IMG/VR virus record: IMGVR_UViG_3300020200_000017
Span: 1-64,000 of that record
Reading direction: 5' to 3' (one strand)
DNA: 64,000 bases
From: a virus
Shown: piece after piece, positions 36,871 to 46,869 of the stretch
Position numbering within the stretch: the first letter of the stretch is position 1
Layout: each line of letters begins with the position of its first letter
Program-made: the position numbers and the translations under genes
The notes under the pieces: model-generated
The model's database searches: none
The model's input: the letters and a program-made list of their open reading frames with translations, nothing else
What the model was told of the DNA's origin: nothing

Positions 36871-37821
36871 TTAGTCGGCCAAAAACCGGGATGTTGTCAA
36901 TACTTGTTTGACTTCGGTCGCAATTTTTTGGTAGCGCGAGGCTTGGGATTTCGAGGTGAGGCCAAGATTCGGGGTCGAGACGATCTCGGATGGACCCCGT
37001 TCGGTCAGTTTTTCCCATCTTTTGCCCCTCTTGCGGCGCCTGCTCCGCGGTCCCCTGCCATCCATCTCGGAAAATCTTTCCATCACGAGGGTCTTCTTCA
37101 CGATGATCGGAAAATCTGATTTCACGAGATTCTTTCTCGCCTGCGCGGCCGCGTCGGTGTTCGCGACGAACTGGCGACCGCGTTTGCCGCCCTGGACCTT
37201 CTTCCTGTTCGTCGCGGCCCTCTGGGCGGGCGTGAGCCTCGACCAAACCTTGGCTGGCAGGTAGCGTCTGGTTCCTCCCTGGCGGATTGCTGGCTTGCCG
37301 TCGGACGTGGTCCATTTCTCCTCGGCCCACTTTGATAGAGAGCGTTGTCTCTTGTTCTTCTTGCCCCTGTAGCCACCGCCGCGTTTCTTATACTCCCGGG
37401 TCACCAGCTGGGCTTTCCGGGCCGACCATTGCCCCGGTTTGCCCCCTTGCGAGCTGGTCATGATTCGCTTCTTGATGCTCTCCCTCATCGCCGGCTTGGT
37501 GTAGTTGTCGGCGGATTTGTTTTCTCCGAACTCGGGGGGCTTCACGTCGAAGGGTTTCACGCCCCTCTTTTTCCTACCGTTCATGTCGACGTTCACGGCG
37601 GGTCCGCCGATCGGGCCGTTGCCTGAGTGCACGTCTTTCTCGTTCCTATTCAGCCAGTCGTCGTCCTCGGCCGCCGACGATAGACGATTCAAGGTCTCGG
37701 CGTCGGCGCATGGGAGCCAGTTCCCCGAGTCGTCCTGGTGCGCACCCCTGCATCCCATGTATCGAGCTATCTTCAGCGCATCGTCCCTGGACGCCCCCTT
37801 CTTCACACCAAACCACCCCAC
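36871..37821 (-). CDS. Virion-associated protein with Cys motif and DUF5872-like domain
   Basis: A 316-residue protein. Residues about 12-50 have DDALKIARYMGCRGAHQ and NWLPCADAETLNRL, the same GC-x-G...PC motif as the N-terminus of the 4972-residue protein. Residues about 118-225 (GGKPGQWSARKAQLVTREYK, KRGGGYRGKKNKRQRSLSKW, ... TRRYLPAKVW, ... KVQGGKRGRQFVANT) match the pattern of DUF5872, a short basic domain found in phage and bacterial proteins of unknown role. The C-terminal 90 residues are basic. Its 5' end overlaps the upstream gene by 19 bases. A nucleic-acid-binding, packaged protein is plausible. Confidence 0.7.
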   Translation of the reverse strand: MGWFGVKKGASRDDALKIARYMGCRGAHQDDSGNWLPCADAETLNRLSSAAEDDDWLNRNEKDVHSGNGPIGGPAVNVDMNGRKKRGVKPFDVKPPEFGENKSADNYTKPAMRESIKKRIMTSSQGGKPGQWSARKAQLVTREYKKRGGGYRGKKNKRQRSLSKWAEEKWTTSDGKPAIRQGGTRRYLPAKVWSRLTPAQRAATNRKKVQGGKRGRQFVANTDAAAQARKNLVKSDFPIIVKKTLVMERFSEMDGRGPRSRRRKRGKRWEKLTERGPSEIVSTPNLGLTSKSQASRYQKIATEVKQVLTTSRFLAD

Positions 37822-38228
37822 GGCAACTGCTCATCGGCGAACATCACCCATTCCTTGGCGAACCGGTTGTAATCGCTAGCCGTTTGAGACTTCACGGACT
37901 CTTCAGATAGGCCCGCGTCCCTGTACCCGCGGGCGATGACCTCCCGAGCAGCCTCCTCCGGCGAGTAGCCCAGGGACCTCCAGGCGCGAGCCTCAACGAG
38001 TTCTTCGGAGTACGCCTGAAGGACGGCATCAAAGGAGTCGTAGGGTTTGTTCTTTTTCACGAATTCGTCGAATTCCTTCGAGAGCACCAACACGAAGTCG
38101 TTCTCCTTAGCGTTCGTGGGGATGCTGAAGGGCGGGAATCTTGCGTCTTCGGCGACGGACTTGAAATCGTCCAGCACTTCGTGCATCTCGGCCTCGGTCA
38201 TGTGGTTTGTTTTGAATCTGTCGCTCAT
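37803..38228 (-). CDS. Hypothetical helical protein
   Basis: A 141-residue acidic, helical protein (MTEAEMHEVLDDFKSVAED, ... FDAVLQAYSEELVEARAWRS, ... EEAAREVIARGYRDAGLS). No family recognised. It begins in an ATGA overlap with the 1869-codon gene and ends 19 bases inside the next gene. The tight linkage suggests it is made with the giant proteins, perhaps as a chaperone or a partner for one of them. Confidence 0.6.
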   Translation of the reverse strand: MSDRFKTNHMTEAEMHEVLDDFKSVAEDARFPPFSIPTNAKENDFVLVLSKEFDEFVKKNKPYDSFDAVLQAYSEELVEARAWRSLGYSPEEAAREVIARGYRDAGLSEESVKSQTASDYNRFAKEWVMFADEQLPWGGLV

Positions 38229-41200
38229 GTTTCGTCCTGCGCCGTCGTTCCAAAATCAGGGTCGTCGATCCATCTTTGGTAGTATGGGTTCCAGACCTTG
38301 GACGGGTCGTCTGGTTTACGAATCTGCGGGTTGCGTATGAGAGAATATATCTCCGCCTCGGCGGCCTGTGTGACCGGTTTGTGTAGCATCACCAACGCGG
38401 TTCTGTTGAGAACCATAATGTGGTCACCGATCACGGATGGCCTAAATAAGGCGACCGGGTTCTGGGTCATAGGAAGGTCACCGCCGGATTGATACACATC
38501 CACGCCGAACAGCATCCCCATAGTCACCTCGTCGTTCCAGAACGATAGGATCTCCTGCGCGCTGACGAGGTTCGCCAGTCTTTCGTTCCATGGCACCTTC
38601 CCCTCGGCTTTCAGTTTTGCCATCTCCATGGATTTCAAAACTTCCAGTTGAACCATCCACCCGAAAATTTGCATTCTCGTGGCCCTCCACCACTGCTTGC
38701 CGTACAGTGGATCGGCCTGGGCGTCCACTCTGGCCCCCCGTTCAGAGTCCCAACTGAACTCGTTGTCGTTTCTCGAGAACAGGTCCTCGGAGATCGTCAG
38801 CAGGATCTTGGCCAGGTCGCGTATGGCCTCGGGATCCGCCGTGTCAACTTGCGGGATGGTGATGCCTTTTGCTCTGGCGTGCGATTCTAGTGTCGCGCCC
38901 CCGATTTGGCCTCGGTGGGCACCGACGCTCTTTTTGCCGTAGGGCACGAAATAACCGTGGGCCGTGAGGGACCGGTTTGATCTGTAGAACGGGTTGGCCA
39001 TGTTATCGTGCGACCAGTCGGGGTCGTTGTCGGCGTCGAGGTCTATCGGCATGGTTTTCTCGATGCCCGAAAAGTGGGTTATTGCGCTGAAGAAGGCCCC
39101 GTACATCTCTAAGAGCTGCCCGTGAATGGCGCTCATCCTGTCTTTATTCTCTATCCGAGTGGTGCGAGGAATCAATGCGAGGACGATGTCCCCGGAAGGG
39201 TCTCTCCCCCCGTAGTTCAACATGCCCGCTCTTCGCGCAAAGTTGATTCCGGACCCCCCGTGTTCGCCACCCTCACCGACGATGTATAACGGTCCTTTTA
39301 TGAGTTCCGCGGCCATCTGGTTCGTCGTCATGGGCGGTTTAGCCATTGCGATCCCCCTGCGCATCTCTACGAAGTTCATCACCCACTGATCGCCGCTGAC
39401 TGGAGGGACGGTGACTTCTTTCAGCATTGTTGATCCGGCGAGCAGCTCGAATTCATCTTCGGTAACCAATATTGGCCGCCCCTTGGCCCCCGTCGCCCAA
39501 TATATGGCGTTGTGGAGGGCGTTCCTCTGGGGGTTGCCCATATGATGGCGCCCGAGGACCTCCTGAAGCGGCCTTTGTGTCTCTGGGTCTTTCAATTCTT
39601 CCACCGCCATGTTTATCAAAGCGAGGGTGCTGATCGCTTCTTCGCTCAATTCAGCTAGCTCGATCGGGTCGTCCGACGTCAGCGTTCGGGGAATGTGCGG
39701 GAGGAAGCCCAGGGTGGTGTGACGCTCGACCATGCCCAAAATTTCATCTACCCCTCGAGGCGGGAGCGGGGTGCCGTCGAGGTTGACTGGCGGAATTAGT
39801 AGGCTCTCCTCCAGGCCTGCCACGTTTCTCAAACCCGACTGGACCGCGCGCTTTCGCAGGCGCCCCATCTCGTTCACCACCCTTGCTGTCCCGGCGCTTT
39901 TTTGTCGCACCGAGTCCTCGACCTTGTGCATATTGTTCTCGAATATGTCGGCAAGAATGGTCTCCAGCGATTCCAGCATCTCGCCCGCGAGGATGAACTC
40001 CCTGCGCGGTCTCGGGCTCCTGCTTGCCGCCCCTTTGACGTTCCTCCATTTATTGAGGGCGTCCCGGCGCCTCTCCCTCGCTTGGTCGTAGGCGTTTCGC
40101 ACCGCTTCAAAGGCCGCGAACCAGTCGTTGGGGTGGTCCGTCGACAGGGCCTTGTTGACGGCTAGCGCTATCTCCTGTACTTGGGTGAGGTTGTCGCGGT
40201 AAGCCAGATGCTTCATGGAAAAGTTGTCGGGGTGCCTCCAGAGCACGACCATCTTGCGGACCCGTGGTTTCGCATCAGCTGCCATTCCCGGGATCAACGT
40301 TTGGAAATCGTCCGAAGGGTCTTCCGCCGCGAAGATGCTGCTCAGAATAGCGGAGCGGTAGTAGCGATTAAAATCGTATCCCTTGAGATGCTCGGGGAGC
40401 AAGCTAGTATCAGGGATGTTCATCCCCTCCCGGGCATTGGTTGCGTTGGCCCGTGGCGATCGTGCCTGGGTTGCGCGCGATTGAAATTCGAGGAAATTCG
40501 CTGGCCTGCCCGCCGCCACGTAGCCCACGGCGATGTCCGGCCTTCCTATGTAGTTGAGGTAGCTCTCTATGGGGTCAGAGCCCTCAGGGATGTCGACGAC
40601 GTCGAGCATTTGAAGCTTTTGTTTTTCGCCTTGGGGGATCGCGTTGTTCAGTGTCGATGTGTTCAGCAGAAGCAGGGCGGCTTGACGAAAGCTGTTCGTG
40701 GACTTGCCTGGCAAGACCCCGGGGGCGTAGTAAATCTTCGTCCCGAGAAGGTCCTTTGCTAGCTCTTCGTCAATGTTGAATACCCTGGCCAGCACCTCGG
40801 TCACTGTTAATTTTTGGGGTCCTTCGTCGGATAGCCCGTACTTTCTCCCCGTGTCGTCTTTTGACGGCGTTATGGATGGGTAGCTCACGAGGTCTGGCAA
40901 TTTTTTCGATGACTGCACCGGTCCCAGCGCGTCGGCGATGGAGATCTGGCTGTTAATCGAGATCGGCACCTGCGAGTAATCCGTCAGGTAGTTGCCCGTA
41001 ACGGGGTCCCTGTAGAGCCCGAGGCTGGGTTCAAAGACGTAGAACACGTCGTCTATCAGCAGCGAGTTGGTAAGGTCGTACTGGTTCGGCCTGCCGAACG
41101 ACGACAGGGGCTTCGTTTCCTGCGTTCCGTCTTCCAGCGTCGTCGTGACGACTCGGTTGGTGGCGTCCACGACCACGGAGACGGGCGTCTTGGTTGCCTC

Positions 41201-43834
41201 GCCGAAGTCTCCGAGCCTGCTCTGTACCGGCGACAATCCGATGGGGACGTTCCCTTTCGGGGGGGACGGAGACGAAGTGGGTTGTTGGGGCGGCGTCGGG
41301 GCGACGGGCGTGGCGGTGACCCTGGGCGTCCTTGACTTCCTTGGTTTCGGTTTGCTGGTCTTGGAGACCTGCGGGACCAACCCGACGTTCGCCTCCGACA
41401 GGATCTTGTCTCGCGCGGGGATGGTGAGGGCCGACCACAAGGGTTCCATCGAAGGGCCGACCTGCCCCCGGGTTCCATAGACCACGGGCGCGGCCGAGGT
41501 AACTAGCTCGTCCAGCACGATCAGGTTGTGTGCGTACTGCTGGATCTTGGCCGCATCATCCGGGGCGAGGTTCAAGATGCGGGTCGCGAGCACGTCCTCC
41601 GTCATGGGCGTGTCCCCCGCGATGTTGAGTTTGCTCCGCAGATAATCTGCGATGCCATGCCTCAGCCTATGGGCGCTTTCGATGATCGCCTGCTGCTCCA
41701 GCGCCGTGTACTCCGTTATCTTTTTCAAGTCGGCCGGTTTTTCGGGCGTGAACACGAGTCGACGAGGTTGGATCTTGCTGAGCGGCAGCAGGAGGGATGT
41801 CATCGATCCCCGCTCGCGCCACTTCGGATTGATGACCGTCCGCTCCCCGATGGCGCCCTGGGTCCTCCGGTGACTGGCGTCCCTCATGTCTCTTCTCTGG
41901 ATCTCCGCCGCCCGCGACACGACCGACCTGTTCCTGTCGTCAATCATCCGCCAAGCAGAGGACTGCTTCGCTGGGTCCGTGGACGAGAGGATGTCGTCTA
42001 TGGCGAGCAGGGCCGTGACGTCCGGGTACAGGTTGGCACCGCCTTCCGTCAGGAAATAGTGGCCGTCGGCCACCGCGTTGGCCACCGACTCGGGCGTGAC
42101 GACCCCGTCGACTCGGTAGTCCGGGTCGCCGGGGAGTTCGGGCGTCATGATTTCGTTTATGCTCGCGACGAGTTGGTCCCGGCGAGACCTGAGTTGCCCG
42201 ACCAAACTTGACTGCTCGGCGGGCGTGAAGTCGGACCACTCTATTTCGTCCTCGGCGAATCTGCTGTTGAAGGGCCGGCGCGCGCCATTGGGTTCCGTCG
42301 CCCTGAGCGCGTCGATCGCCGACAGGAGGTTTCGCTTCGACGCATCGTCCATCAGCCACGGGTCGCCGACGACACCACTTGGCGCATCGGCGGGGGTGGG
42401 CGGAACGGGGACATCGTCCATGTCCGCGGTCTCCGCGGCGTCGGATCGGCCCAAACCTCTTGAGATTCGTGAAAGACGAGCCGAGAGCCTGTCGAGTATG
42501 CGCTCCCCGTCCTTGCGGGGATTTTTCCCGTGACCGGATCTTTGGCCGCCGCTGGAGCCCCGGGCGATGTCGGCCTCGGTTCTTTGCTCGGCCGCACGGA
42601 CGATCGGGGATGTCTCCGGTGACTCGCCCCTCTCGTTTCGCATCGCCGCCATCGGTCCATCGCCGAACGGACGCGAGACGAGGTTGCCTGCCTGTGCGAG
42701 GCGGGATTCGCCCTCGAGGATCCGCCTGTTTTCCCTCCTAGTCCTTGGCCGGTCCCCGATGAAGGAGGATTGCGTCGCTGGCTTTATGCTGTCGGCCAAG
42801 TCGGACAGCCGCCTCCTGAGCCTGCTGGCTCCCGCGGCGTTTTGCGAGGCATTGGGAATTAGGCGGTTCAAGTCGTTGGTGGCCGCTGCCAGCGCGTTGA
42901 TCCTCTCGGCTTCGGCGTTCCGTCTGGTCATCCTCGACACCCTGGACGGTTTGTTGAGTATGTTGGCCATCCCACCGCCGAATGACCTCACCCCGCGGAT
43001 CATCTCGCCCATCCCCAGCGGGGTCGGATCAAGGATTCCCCGTCCCATGTTGATCCACGGGATTCCCTCGTAGATCAGCGTGTCGGAGTCGGCGTCCCTC
43101 ACGATGTGGGGCGGGGGCAGGTTCACCAGACCGATCGGCGCCGATTTCTCGAAGTAACCGATCCTGTCGAGGAAGACGAAGGCGTTCGTCTTTATCTTCC
43201 TGTCGAACCTCTCGAGGACGTTGGTCAGATCCATCGCCGGCCTGGGCATCGCCCTCCAGCGACCGTCGAACACGGTTGCCTTCGAGCCCTTGACGCACGT
43301 GATGAACGATGCGAAATTTTTGTTCCTGGTGAATTGCCTCGCTTTGAATTCGACGGCGTCCTTTTTGATCTGCACGTCGAACATGCTTATGCCGACGTCC
43401 GACATCAGCCAGGTCTGTATCGGTTCCGATTCGGGTTCCTGTTCCTCCACGGGTTCCGGGGGGAGCGCCTCGGTGTCTCCGGTCTCCGCCGATTTGGACT
43501 CGATGTCCGGGAACTCGATGCTCACCGGCGCGTTCGGGGCATCGCCTTCTATCAGTGCGATCAGATGTTTCGCGGTCGTGGGACCGAACAGGGAGTATCT
43601 CGCCATCAGGTTCTCCCTGCTGAGGGGGACGAACTCGGTCATCCTGAGGGACGGGTCGAGGGACAGACGTATCTGGTCCAACGATTTGGCGCCCGCGTTC
43701 ACCCAGCCCGCCCAGTCCTTGCCCTGCTTGACCGAGCCGTGGGCAGTCATTCTCCCCTCGTCAAGAACGACGACGGCGAAGGTGGTGTTCGTGTCGCAGT
43801 CGTTGACCGTGGAGAAGAAAGTTTCAGACCCCAT
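38225..43834 (-). CDS. Giant polyvalent protein, 1869 residues, possible ADP-ribosyltransferase
   Basis: A single 1869-codon frame. Residues about 230-275 hold the shared module (PPPHIVRDADSDTLIYEGIP, then WINMGRGILDPTPLG). A Pro/Thr-rich linker lies near 800-850. Most other regions are helical and unassigned. Near residues 1512-1552 (39180-39300) IKGPLYIVGEGGEHGGSG, then INFARRAGMLNYGG and GDIVLALIPRTTRI, resemble the core of phage ADP-ribosyltransferases: a strand, a Gly-rich loop, 'A...YGG', then a strand. I do not see the catalytic Glu with certainty. It has no clear EAGM site (a related REGM occurs once). It overlaps both neighbours. Confidence 0.8.
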   Translation of the reverse strand: MGSETFFSTVNDCDTNTTFAVVVLDEGRMTAHGSVKQGKDWAGWVNAGAKSLDQIRLSLDPSLRMTEFVPLSRENLMARYSLFGPTTAKHLIALIEGDAPNAPVSIEFPDIESKSAETGDTEALPPEPVEEQEPESEPIQTWLMSDVGISMFDVQIKKDAVEFKARQFTRNKNFASFITCVKGSKATVFDGRWRAMPRPAMDLTNVLERFDRKIKTNAFVFLDRIGYFEKSAPIGLVNLPPPHIVRDADSDTLIYEGIPWINMGRGILDPTPLGMGEMIRGVRSFGGGMANILNKPSRVSRMTRRNAEAERINALAAATNDLNRLIPNASQNAAGASRLRRRLSDLADSIKPATQSSFIGDRPRTRRENRRILEGESRLAQAGNLVSRPFGDGPMAAMRNERGESPETSPIVRAAEQRTEADIARGSSGGQRSGHGKNPRKDGERILDRLSARLSRISRGLGRSDAAETADMDDVPVPPTPADAPSGVVGDPWLMDDASKRNLLSAIDALRATEPNGARRPFNSRFAEDEIEWSDFTPAEQSSLVGQLRSRRDQLVASINEIMTPELPGDPDYRVDGVVTPESVANAVADGHYFLTEGGANLYPDVTALLAIDDILSSTDPAKQSSAWRMIDDRNRSVVSRAAEIQRRDMRDASHRRTQGAIGERTVINPKWRERGSMTSLLLPLSKIQPRRLVFTPEKPADLKKITEYTALEQQAIIESAHRLRHGIADYLRSKLNIAGDTPMTEDVLATRILNLAPDDAAKIQQYAHNLIVLDELVTSAAPVVYGTRGQVGPSMEPLWSALTIPARDKILSEANVGLVPQVSKTSKPKPRKSRTPRVTATPVAPTPPQQPTSSPSPPKGNVPIGLSPVQSRLGDFGEATKTPVSVVVDATNRVVTTTLEDGTQETKPLSSFGRPNQYDLTNSLLIDDVFYVFEPSLGLYRDPVTGNYLTDYSQVPISINSQISIADALGPVQSSKKLPDLVSYPSITPSKDDTGRKYGLSDEGPQKLTVTEVLARVFNIDEELAKDLLGTKIYYAPGVLPGKSTNSFRQAALLLLNTSTLNNAIPQGEKQKLQMLDVVDIPEGSDPIESYLNYIGRPDIAVGYVAAGRPANFLEFQSRATQARSPRANATNAREGMNIPDTSLLPEHLKGYDFNRYYRSAILSSIFAAEDPSDDFQTLIPGMAADAKPRVRKMVVLWRHPDNFSMKHLAYRDNLTQVQEIALAVNKALSTDHPNDWFAAFEAVRNAYDQARERRRDALNKWRNVKGAASRSPRPRREFILAGEMLESLETILADIFENNMHKVEDSVRQKSAGTARVVNEMGRLRKRAVQSGLRNVAGLEESLLIPPVNLDGTPLPPRGVDEILGMVERHTTLGFLPHIPRTLTSDDPIELAELSEEAISTLALINMAVEELKDPETQRPLQEVLGRHHMGNPQRNALHNAIYWATGAKGRPILVTEDEFELLAGSTMLKEVTVPPVSGDQWVMNFVEMRRGIAMAKPPMTTNQMAAELIKGPLYIVGEGGEHGGSGINFARRAGMLNYGGRDPSGDIVLALIPRTTRIENKDRMSAIHGQLLEMYGAFFSAITHFSGIEKTMPIDLDADNDPDWSHDNMANPFYRSNRSLTAHGYFVPYGKKSVGAHRGQIGGATLESHARAKGITIPQVDTADPEAIRDLAKILLTISEDLFSRNDNEFSWDSERGARVDAQADPLYGKQWWRATRMQIFGWMVQLEVLKSMEMAKLKAEGKVPWNERLANLVSAQEILSFWNDEVTMGMLFGVDVYQSGGDLPMTQNPVALFRPSVIGDHIMVLNRTALVMLHKPVTQAAEAEIYSLIRNPQIRKPDDPSKVWNPYYQRWIDDPDFGTTAQDET

Positions 43835-45917
43835 TGATGACGTTCCTGATGAACTTCAGGGATCCGGAGAGTAACCTCACCCTGTTGTCGTAGATTACCG
43901 AGACTATTTCCATGTGGCGGCGCTCTGCCTCCGAGAGTTTCCCGTCTATCGCCATGCGCCTGTAGAATTCTGCCATATCGAACTGCCGTGCTCGCTCAAG
44001 TATTTCCTCCAGCAACGCCTCCGCGCGCCTTCTCTGCTCCTTGCGCAGGCGCATGAAGAACGCTCTGTACATTGAGTTTTCCAGCTCGTTGAGGACGGCG
44101 GTTTTGGGCATGTTGATTCTCTGCTCCAGCTCGTTCCTCGTCAGGCCTGCGCCACCGGATGACGCGACCGGCCCCGCAAAGGTCCTTTTCTGGGACGAGT
44201 CTCCGACGGTGAACAGGTTGGACGGGTTCCTTTCCCTCACGTCCGTGAGCATGTCGGCGATCATCAACCTGACCATGTCCTCGGGGTCGGCCAGGTCCAT
44301 CCCCGTGCTCCTGGCGAATCGCCCGAGGGATTCGGAGTCATTGGGGTACGAGACTATATAGGGTCTCCGCGAGCCCGAACCGGTGAACCAGACCTCTGGC
44401 GACAATGCCCCCAACTGGGACTGCACCTCGGCGGCGACCATGACACCTATGTGCTCGTTGGCGAGAGTGGGCGTCACGGCCGTCAGCAGGTCGTCGCCGA
44501 GTCTGTAGCGGGTCATGCGGTTGTTCAGTCGCCTGCTCTCCGAAAGAGGACTCAGGTCAAGGGCGGGAATCCGCAACTCGGGCGCGATGTTGCCGATCTG
44601 GCCCCCTTGGTTCAGCATGTTCACTGCCATGCGGAGATCGTCGATCATCCCGGCCTCGTCCTCGATCTGGGTGGGCCGAGAGGACATTTGGCGCGGAGCC
44701 TTCTCGAGCGCGAACGCGTCGCGGTACCAGCGACGCATCTGGCGTTGTTTTTTCGTTCTCGGATCCATGACGGTGATCATGTCGTTCGGCCCGCGGAGAT
44801 CACCGAAAGATTGCTCGTAGGCGACAGGGCCGTCCATCTCCGCGGCAATGTGCTCTATTCTTGCTCCTGCGTCGGATCCGTTCTGCATGTGCTCGGCCTC
44901 GGCCACGAGCCTGCCGAGTTTTCGTCTCTCCCCGTTGCTCAGGTTGCGGGTCTTCCTCAGGGTGAGCGTGCCGCCGTTCGGCAAAACGTAAACGAGGGCA
45001 TTTATCCCGCTGTTTGAGAACATCCCCAGTTCGTTTCCGCCTATCTGCGCCGGCTTGGCCACGTACAGGACGTACGCGGCCCCGTCCATGTTCCTATTGT
45101 CTGGCACGGTCCTGAGAACGGTCGGCGACACGAGGGGGCTGAGGACGACGCCATCCCGCCTGACCAGCCTCGCCACCGGTCTGGAAAAGTCCGTCATTTC
45201 CGACGACACGTTTTTTATCGCCGATTTGTACAACCCGAAATTTGGGGAACCGACCTTAGGGATCTCGATTTCGGGTTTCCTGATCACGGAGACCTGGCCC
45301 ATTTCCCCGATCGGCTTTACGGGGACGCCCGAAATGTTCAATTCGCGCGGGAGACTCGGGGAGCGCAACTCCAGCGTCTGCGAGGCGCCCGTCAGGATCG
45401 AAACGGCGAGGGCGAACAGTTTTTTGCCGCACGTTGAGTAGTACTTGTCGGTGAATTGTCCGCCGAACTGGAACCCTTCCGGGCAACGGAATCCCCTGTC
45501 GGGTTTCGGAAACGACGCCGCGGCGGCCCTCGCTAGCGGGTTTTGGACGATCGATGACACGGGCGAGCCGCCCCCGGGCGTCAAGGCCGACCACATCGCC
45601 GACCTGCCTGGGCTCCTCACCGTGGACATGTTGCCGGGCATGGCGACGGCGACCGCCGACTGAAGCGCCCTGCCCACCGGGTTGGACGACCCGACGAGGC
45701 CGACCTTGAACTTGATTCTGTGGTCGTAGATCGCGCCGTCGGGGCCGACCTTGGCCATCTGGTAGCACTTGAAGTCGACCGCATTCTGCTTGCTGGTCGC
45801 GACGGACAAGGGCAAGGTGTAGACGTTGTCCCTCGACACGGCGATGGACGGCAGTATCGTCCTGACCATCGTCCCTTTTCGGGGACAACATTCCGTCGTT
45901 TCGGTCACGTCAGACAT
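43824..45917 (-). CDS. Large virion-associated protein, 697 residues, C...FTD...C motif
   Basis: I chose the start at 45917 (MSDVTETTECCPRKGT), which overlaps the upstream stop; the longer frame adds ten unlikely residues. Residues 140-170 have RCPEGFQFGGQFTDKYYSTC, a C-x9-FTD-x5-C motif seen again in the 2828-residue protein. EAGM occurs once at about residue 421 (PTQIEDEAGMIDD). The C-terminal third is helical and Arg/Glu-rich, with LRKEQRRRAEALLEEILERA as a coiled coil. Its position before the capsid gene and the Cys/FTD motif resemble minor head (MuF-like) proteins of actinophages, but a catalytic domain is not visible. Confidence 0.7.
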   Translation of the reverse strand: MSDVTETTECCPRKGTMVRTILPSIAVSRDNVYTLPLSVATSKQNAVDFKCYQMAKVGPDGAIYDHRIKFKVGLVGSSNPVGRALQSAVAVAMPGNMSTVRSPGRSAMWSALTPGGGSPVSSIVQNPLARAAAASFPKPDRGFRCPEGFQFGGQFTDKYYSTCGKKLFALAVSILTGASQTLELRSPSLPRELNISGVPVKPIGEMGQVSVIRKPEIEIPKVGSPNFGLYKSAIKNVSSEMTDFSRPVARLVRRDGVVLSPLVSPTVLRTVPDNRNMDGAAYVLYVAKPAQIGGNELGMFSNSGINALVYVLPNGGTLTLRKTRNLSNGERRKLGRLVAEAEHMQNGSDAGARIEHIAAEMDGPVAYEQSFGDLRGPNDMITVMDPRTKKQRQMRRWYRDAFALEKAPRQMSSRPTQIEDEAGMIDDLRMAVNMLNQGGQIGNIAPELRIPALDLSPLSESRRLNNRMTRYRLGDDLLTAVTPTLANEHIGVMVAAEVQSQLGALSPEVWFTGSGSRRPYIVSYPNDSESLGRFARSTGMDLADPEDMVRLMIADMLTDVRERNPSNLFTVGDSSQKRTFAGPVASSGGAGLTRNELEQRINMPKTAVLNELENSMYRAFFMRLRKEQRRRAEALLEEILERARQFDMAEFYRRMAIDGKLSEAERRHMEIVSVIYDNRVRLLSGSLKFIRNVINGV

Positions 45918-46485
45918 CCGCGTCGAACATCTCCCAGTTGCTGTCATCGCAGATGAACGCCACGAACTTGGCTTCCATTTTCACGAAATCATCCATGACC
46001 TCCCATGCGTGATCCCAGTCGTCGTCGGTCACGACCGGAACGAACGGCTCGTACGCAGGGGCGGAGTCGATGCCGCCGCTTGACCGCAGGTCCTTCTTCT
46101 TCGCCACCCTGCGGGTCAGCTTCCTGAGCCGATCGTCGAAATCCGAGTCGCTCCAGATTGACCCGCTCACGACCCCGCGCAGCTTCCTCCTGCAGTTCTT
46201 CATCCCGGGGTGATGGCAACCCTCGTTGGGCCACAGGCCGGTCGTCTCGTGGTGCAGCCAGGCGCAGATGTTGTTCAGCGGGTAGAGCTCGGGGTGGTCC
46301 GCGAGTATCACCCTGCACCTCCGGAAACCACCGGGCTTTTTCATGATCGGACGCCAGTAACGGAGCAACCTCTCGAGGTTGCCCCTTCTGGGCCCGTAGC
46401 CCCTCAAGATATCGCCCGTCACCACCTCCTGCGGCAGCAGGCCGCCGAGCGGGTCGAGTTTTATGTCTATTTTGTCATTCGGCAT
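45910..46485 (-). CDS. Conserved phage protein (GYGPRRGNLERLLRYW type)
   Basis: A 191-residue protein. The central part, GDILRGYGPRRGNLERLLRY, WRPIMKKPGGFRRCRVILAD, HPELYPLNNICAWLHHETTG and LWPNEGCHHPGMKNCRRKLR, is a strongly patterned domain with three Cys and several His that could bind metal. I know this pattern from head-region genes of actinophages, where its function is not established. The C-terminal 60 residues are acidic with Trp. It overlaps both neighbours by several bases and is part of the structural operon. Confidence 0.75.
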   Translation of the reverse strand: MPNDKIDIKLDPLGGLLPQEVVTGDILRGYGPRRGNLERLLRYWRPIMKKPGGFRRCRVILADHPELYPLNNICAWLHHETTGLWPNEGCHHPGMKNCRRKLRGVVSGSIWSDSDFDDRLRKLTRRVAKKKDLRSSGGIDSAPAYEPFVPVVTDDDWDHAWEVMDDFVKMEAKFVAFICDDSNWEMFDADV

Positions 46486-46864
46486 CGTTCAACATCCTCC
46501 GGATTTTGTGACTGATTTTTTCGAGCTCAGCGACCTCCCCGTCAGTCGAGACGCGGGCCGCCTCGGCCCTGTCCGCGTGGGTTTTCGCGATTATCGGTAT
46601 GGCTATTGTCATCAGCAGCTCCTGCTGTTCGGGGGTGTCTCCGTTTTGTATCGAACGCGCGAGAGTTGATTCAAGGGCCCTTTGGAAGCGTGATTTCGTG
46701 TAGGGCGGGAAGAAACGATCTGCCCTCTTCTCGAGCATCTTCATGACGCTCGCGGTCGCTTCGGCGTTGCTTGGCATCCCTATGAAAGCCCTGAGTTCGG
46801 CCCGGCTCATCGATTCGATCTTCCGTCTCAATTCAATAGCTTTTTTGTCTTCTTCGTAGTCCAT
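46475..46864 (-). CDS. Helical hypothetical protein
   Basis: A 129-residue protein, almost entirely helical (EDKKAIELRRKIESMSRAEL, ... EATASVMKMLEKRADRFF, ... EVAELEKISHKIRRMLND). AGGAGG, which overlaps the end of the 918-codon gene, serves as ribosome site 10 bases before the ATG. No family recognised. It overlaps the following gene by eleven bases. Confidence 0.6.
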   Translation of the reverse strand: MDYEEDKKAIELRRKIESMSRAELRAFIGMPSNAEATASVMKMLEKRADRFFPPYTKSRFQRALESTLARSIQNGDTPEQQELLMTIAIPIIAKTHADRAEAARVSTDGEVAELEKISHKIRRMLNDAE

Positions 46865-46869
46865 TGTGT

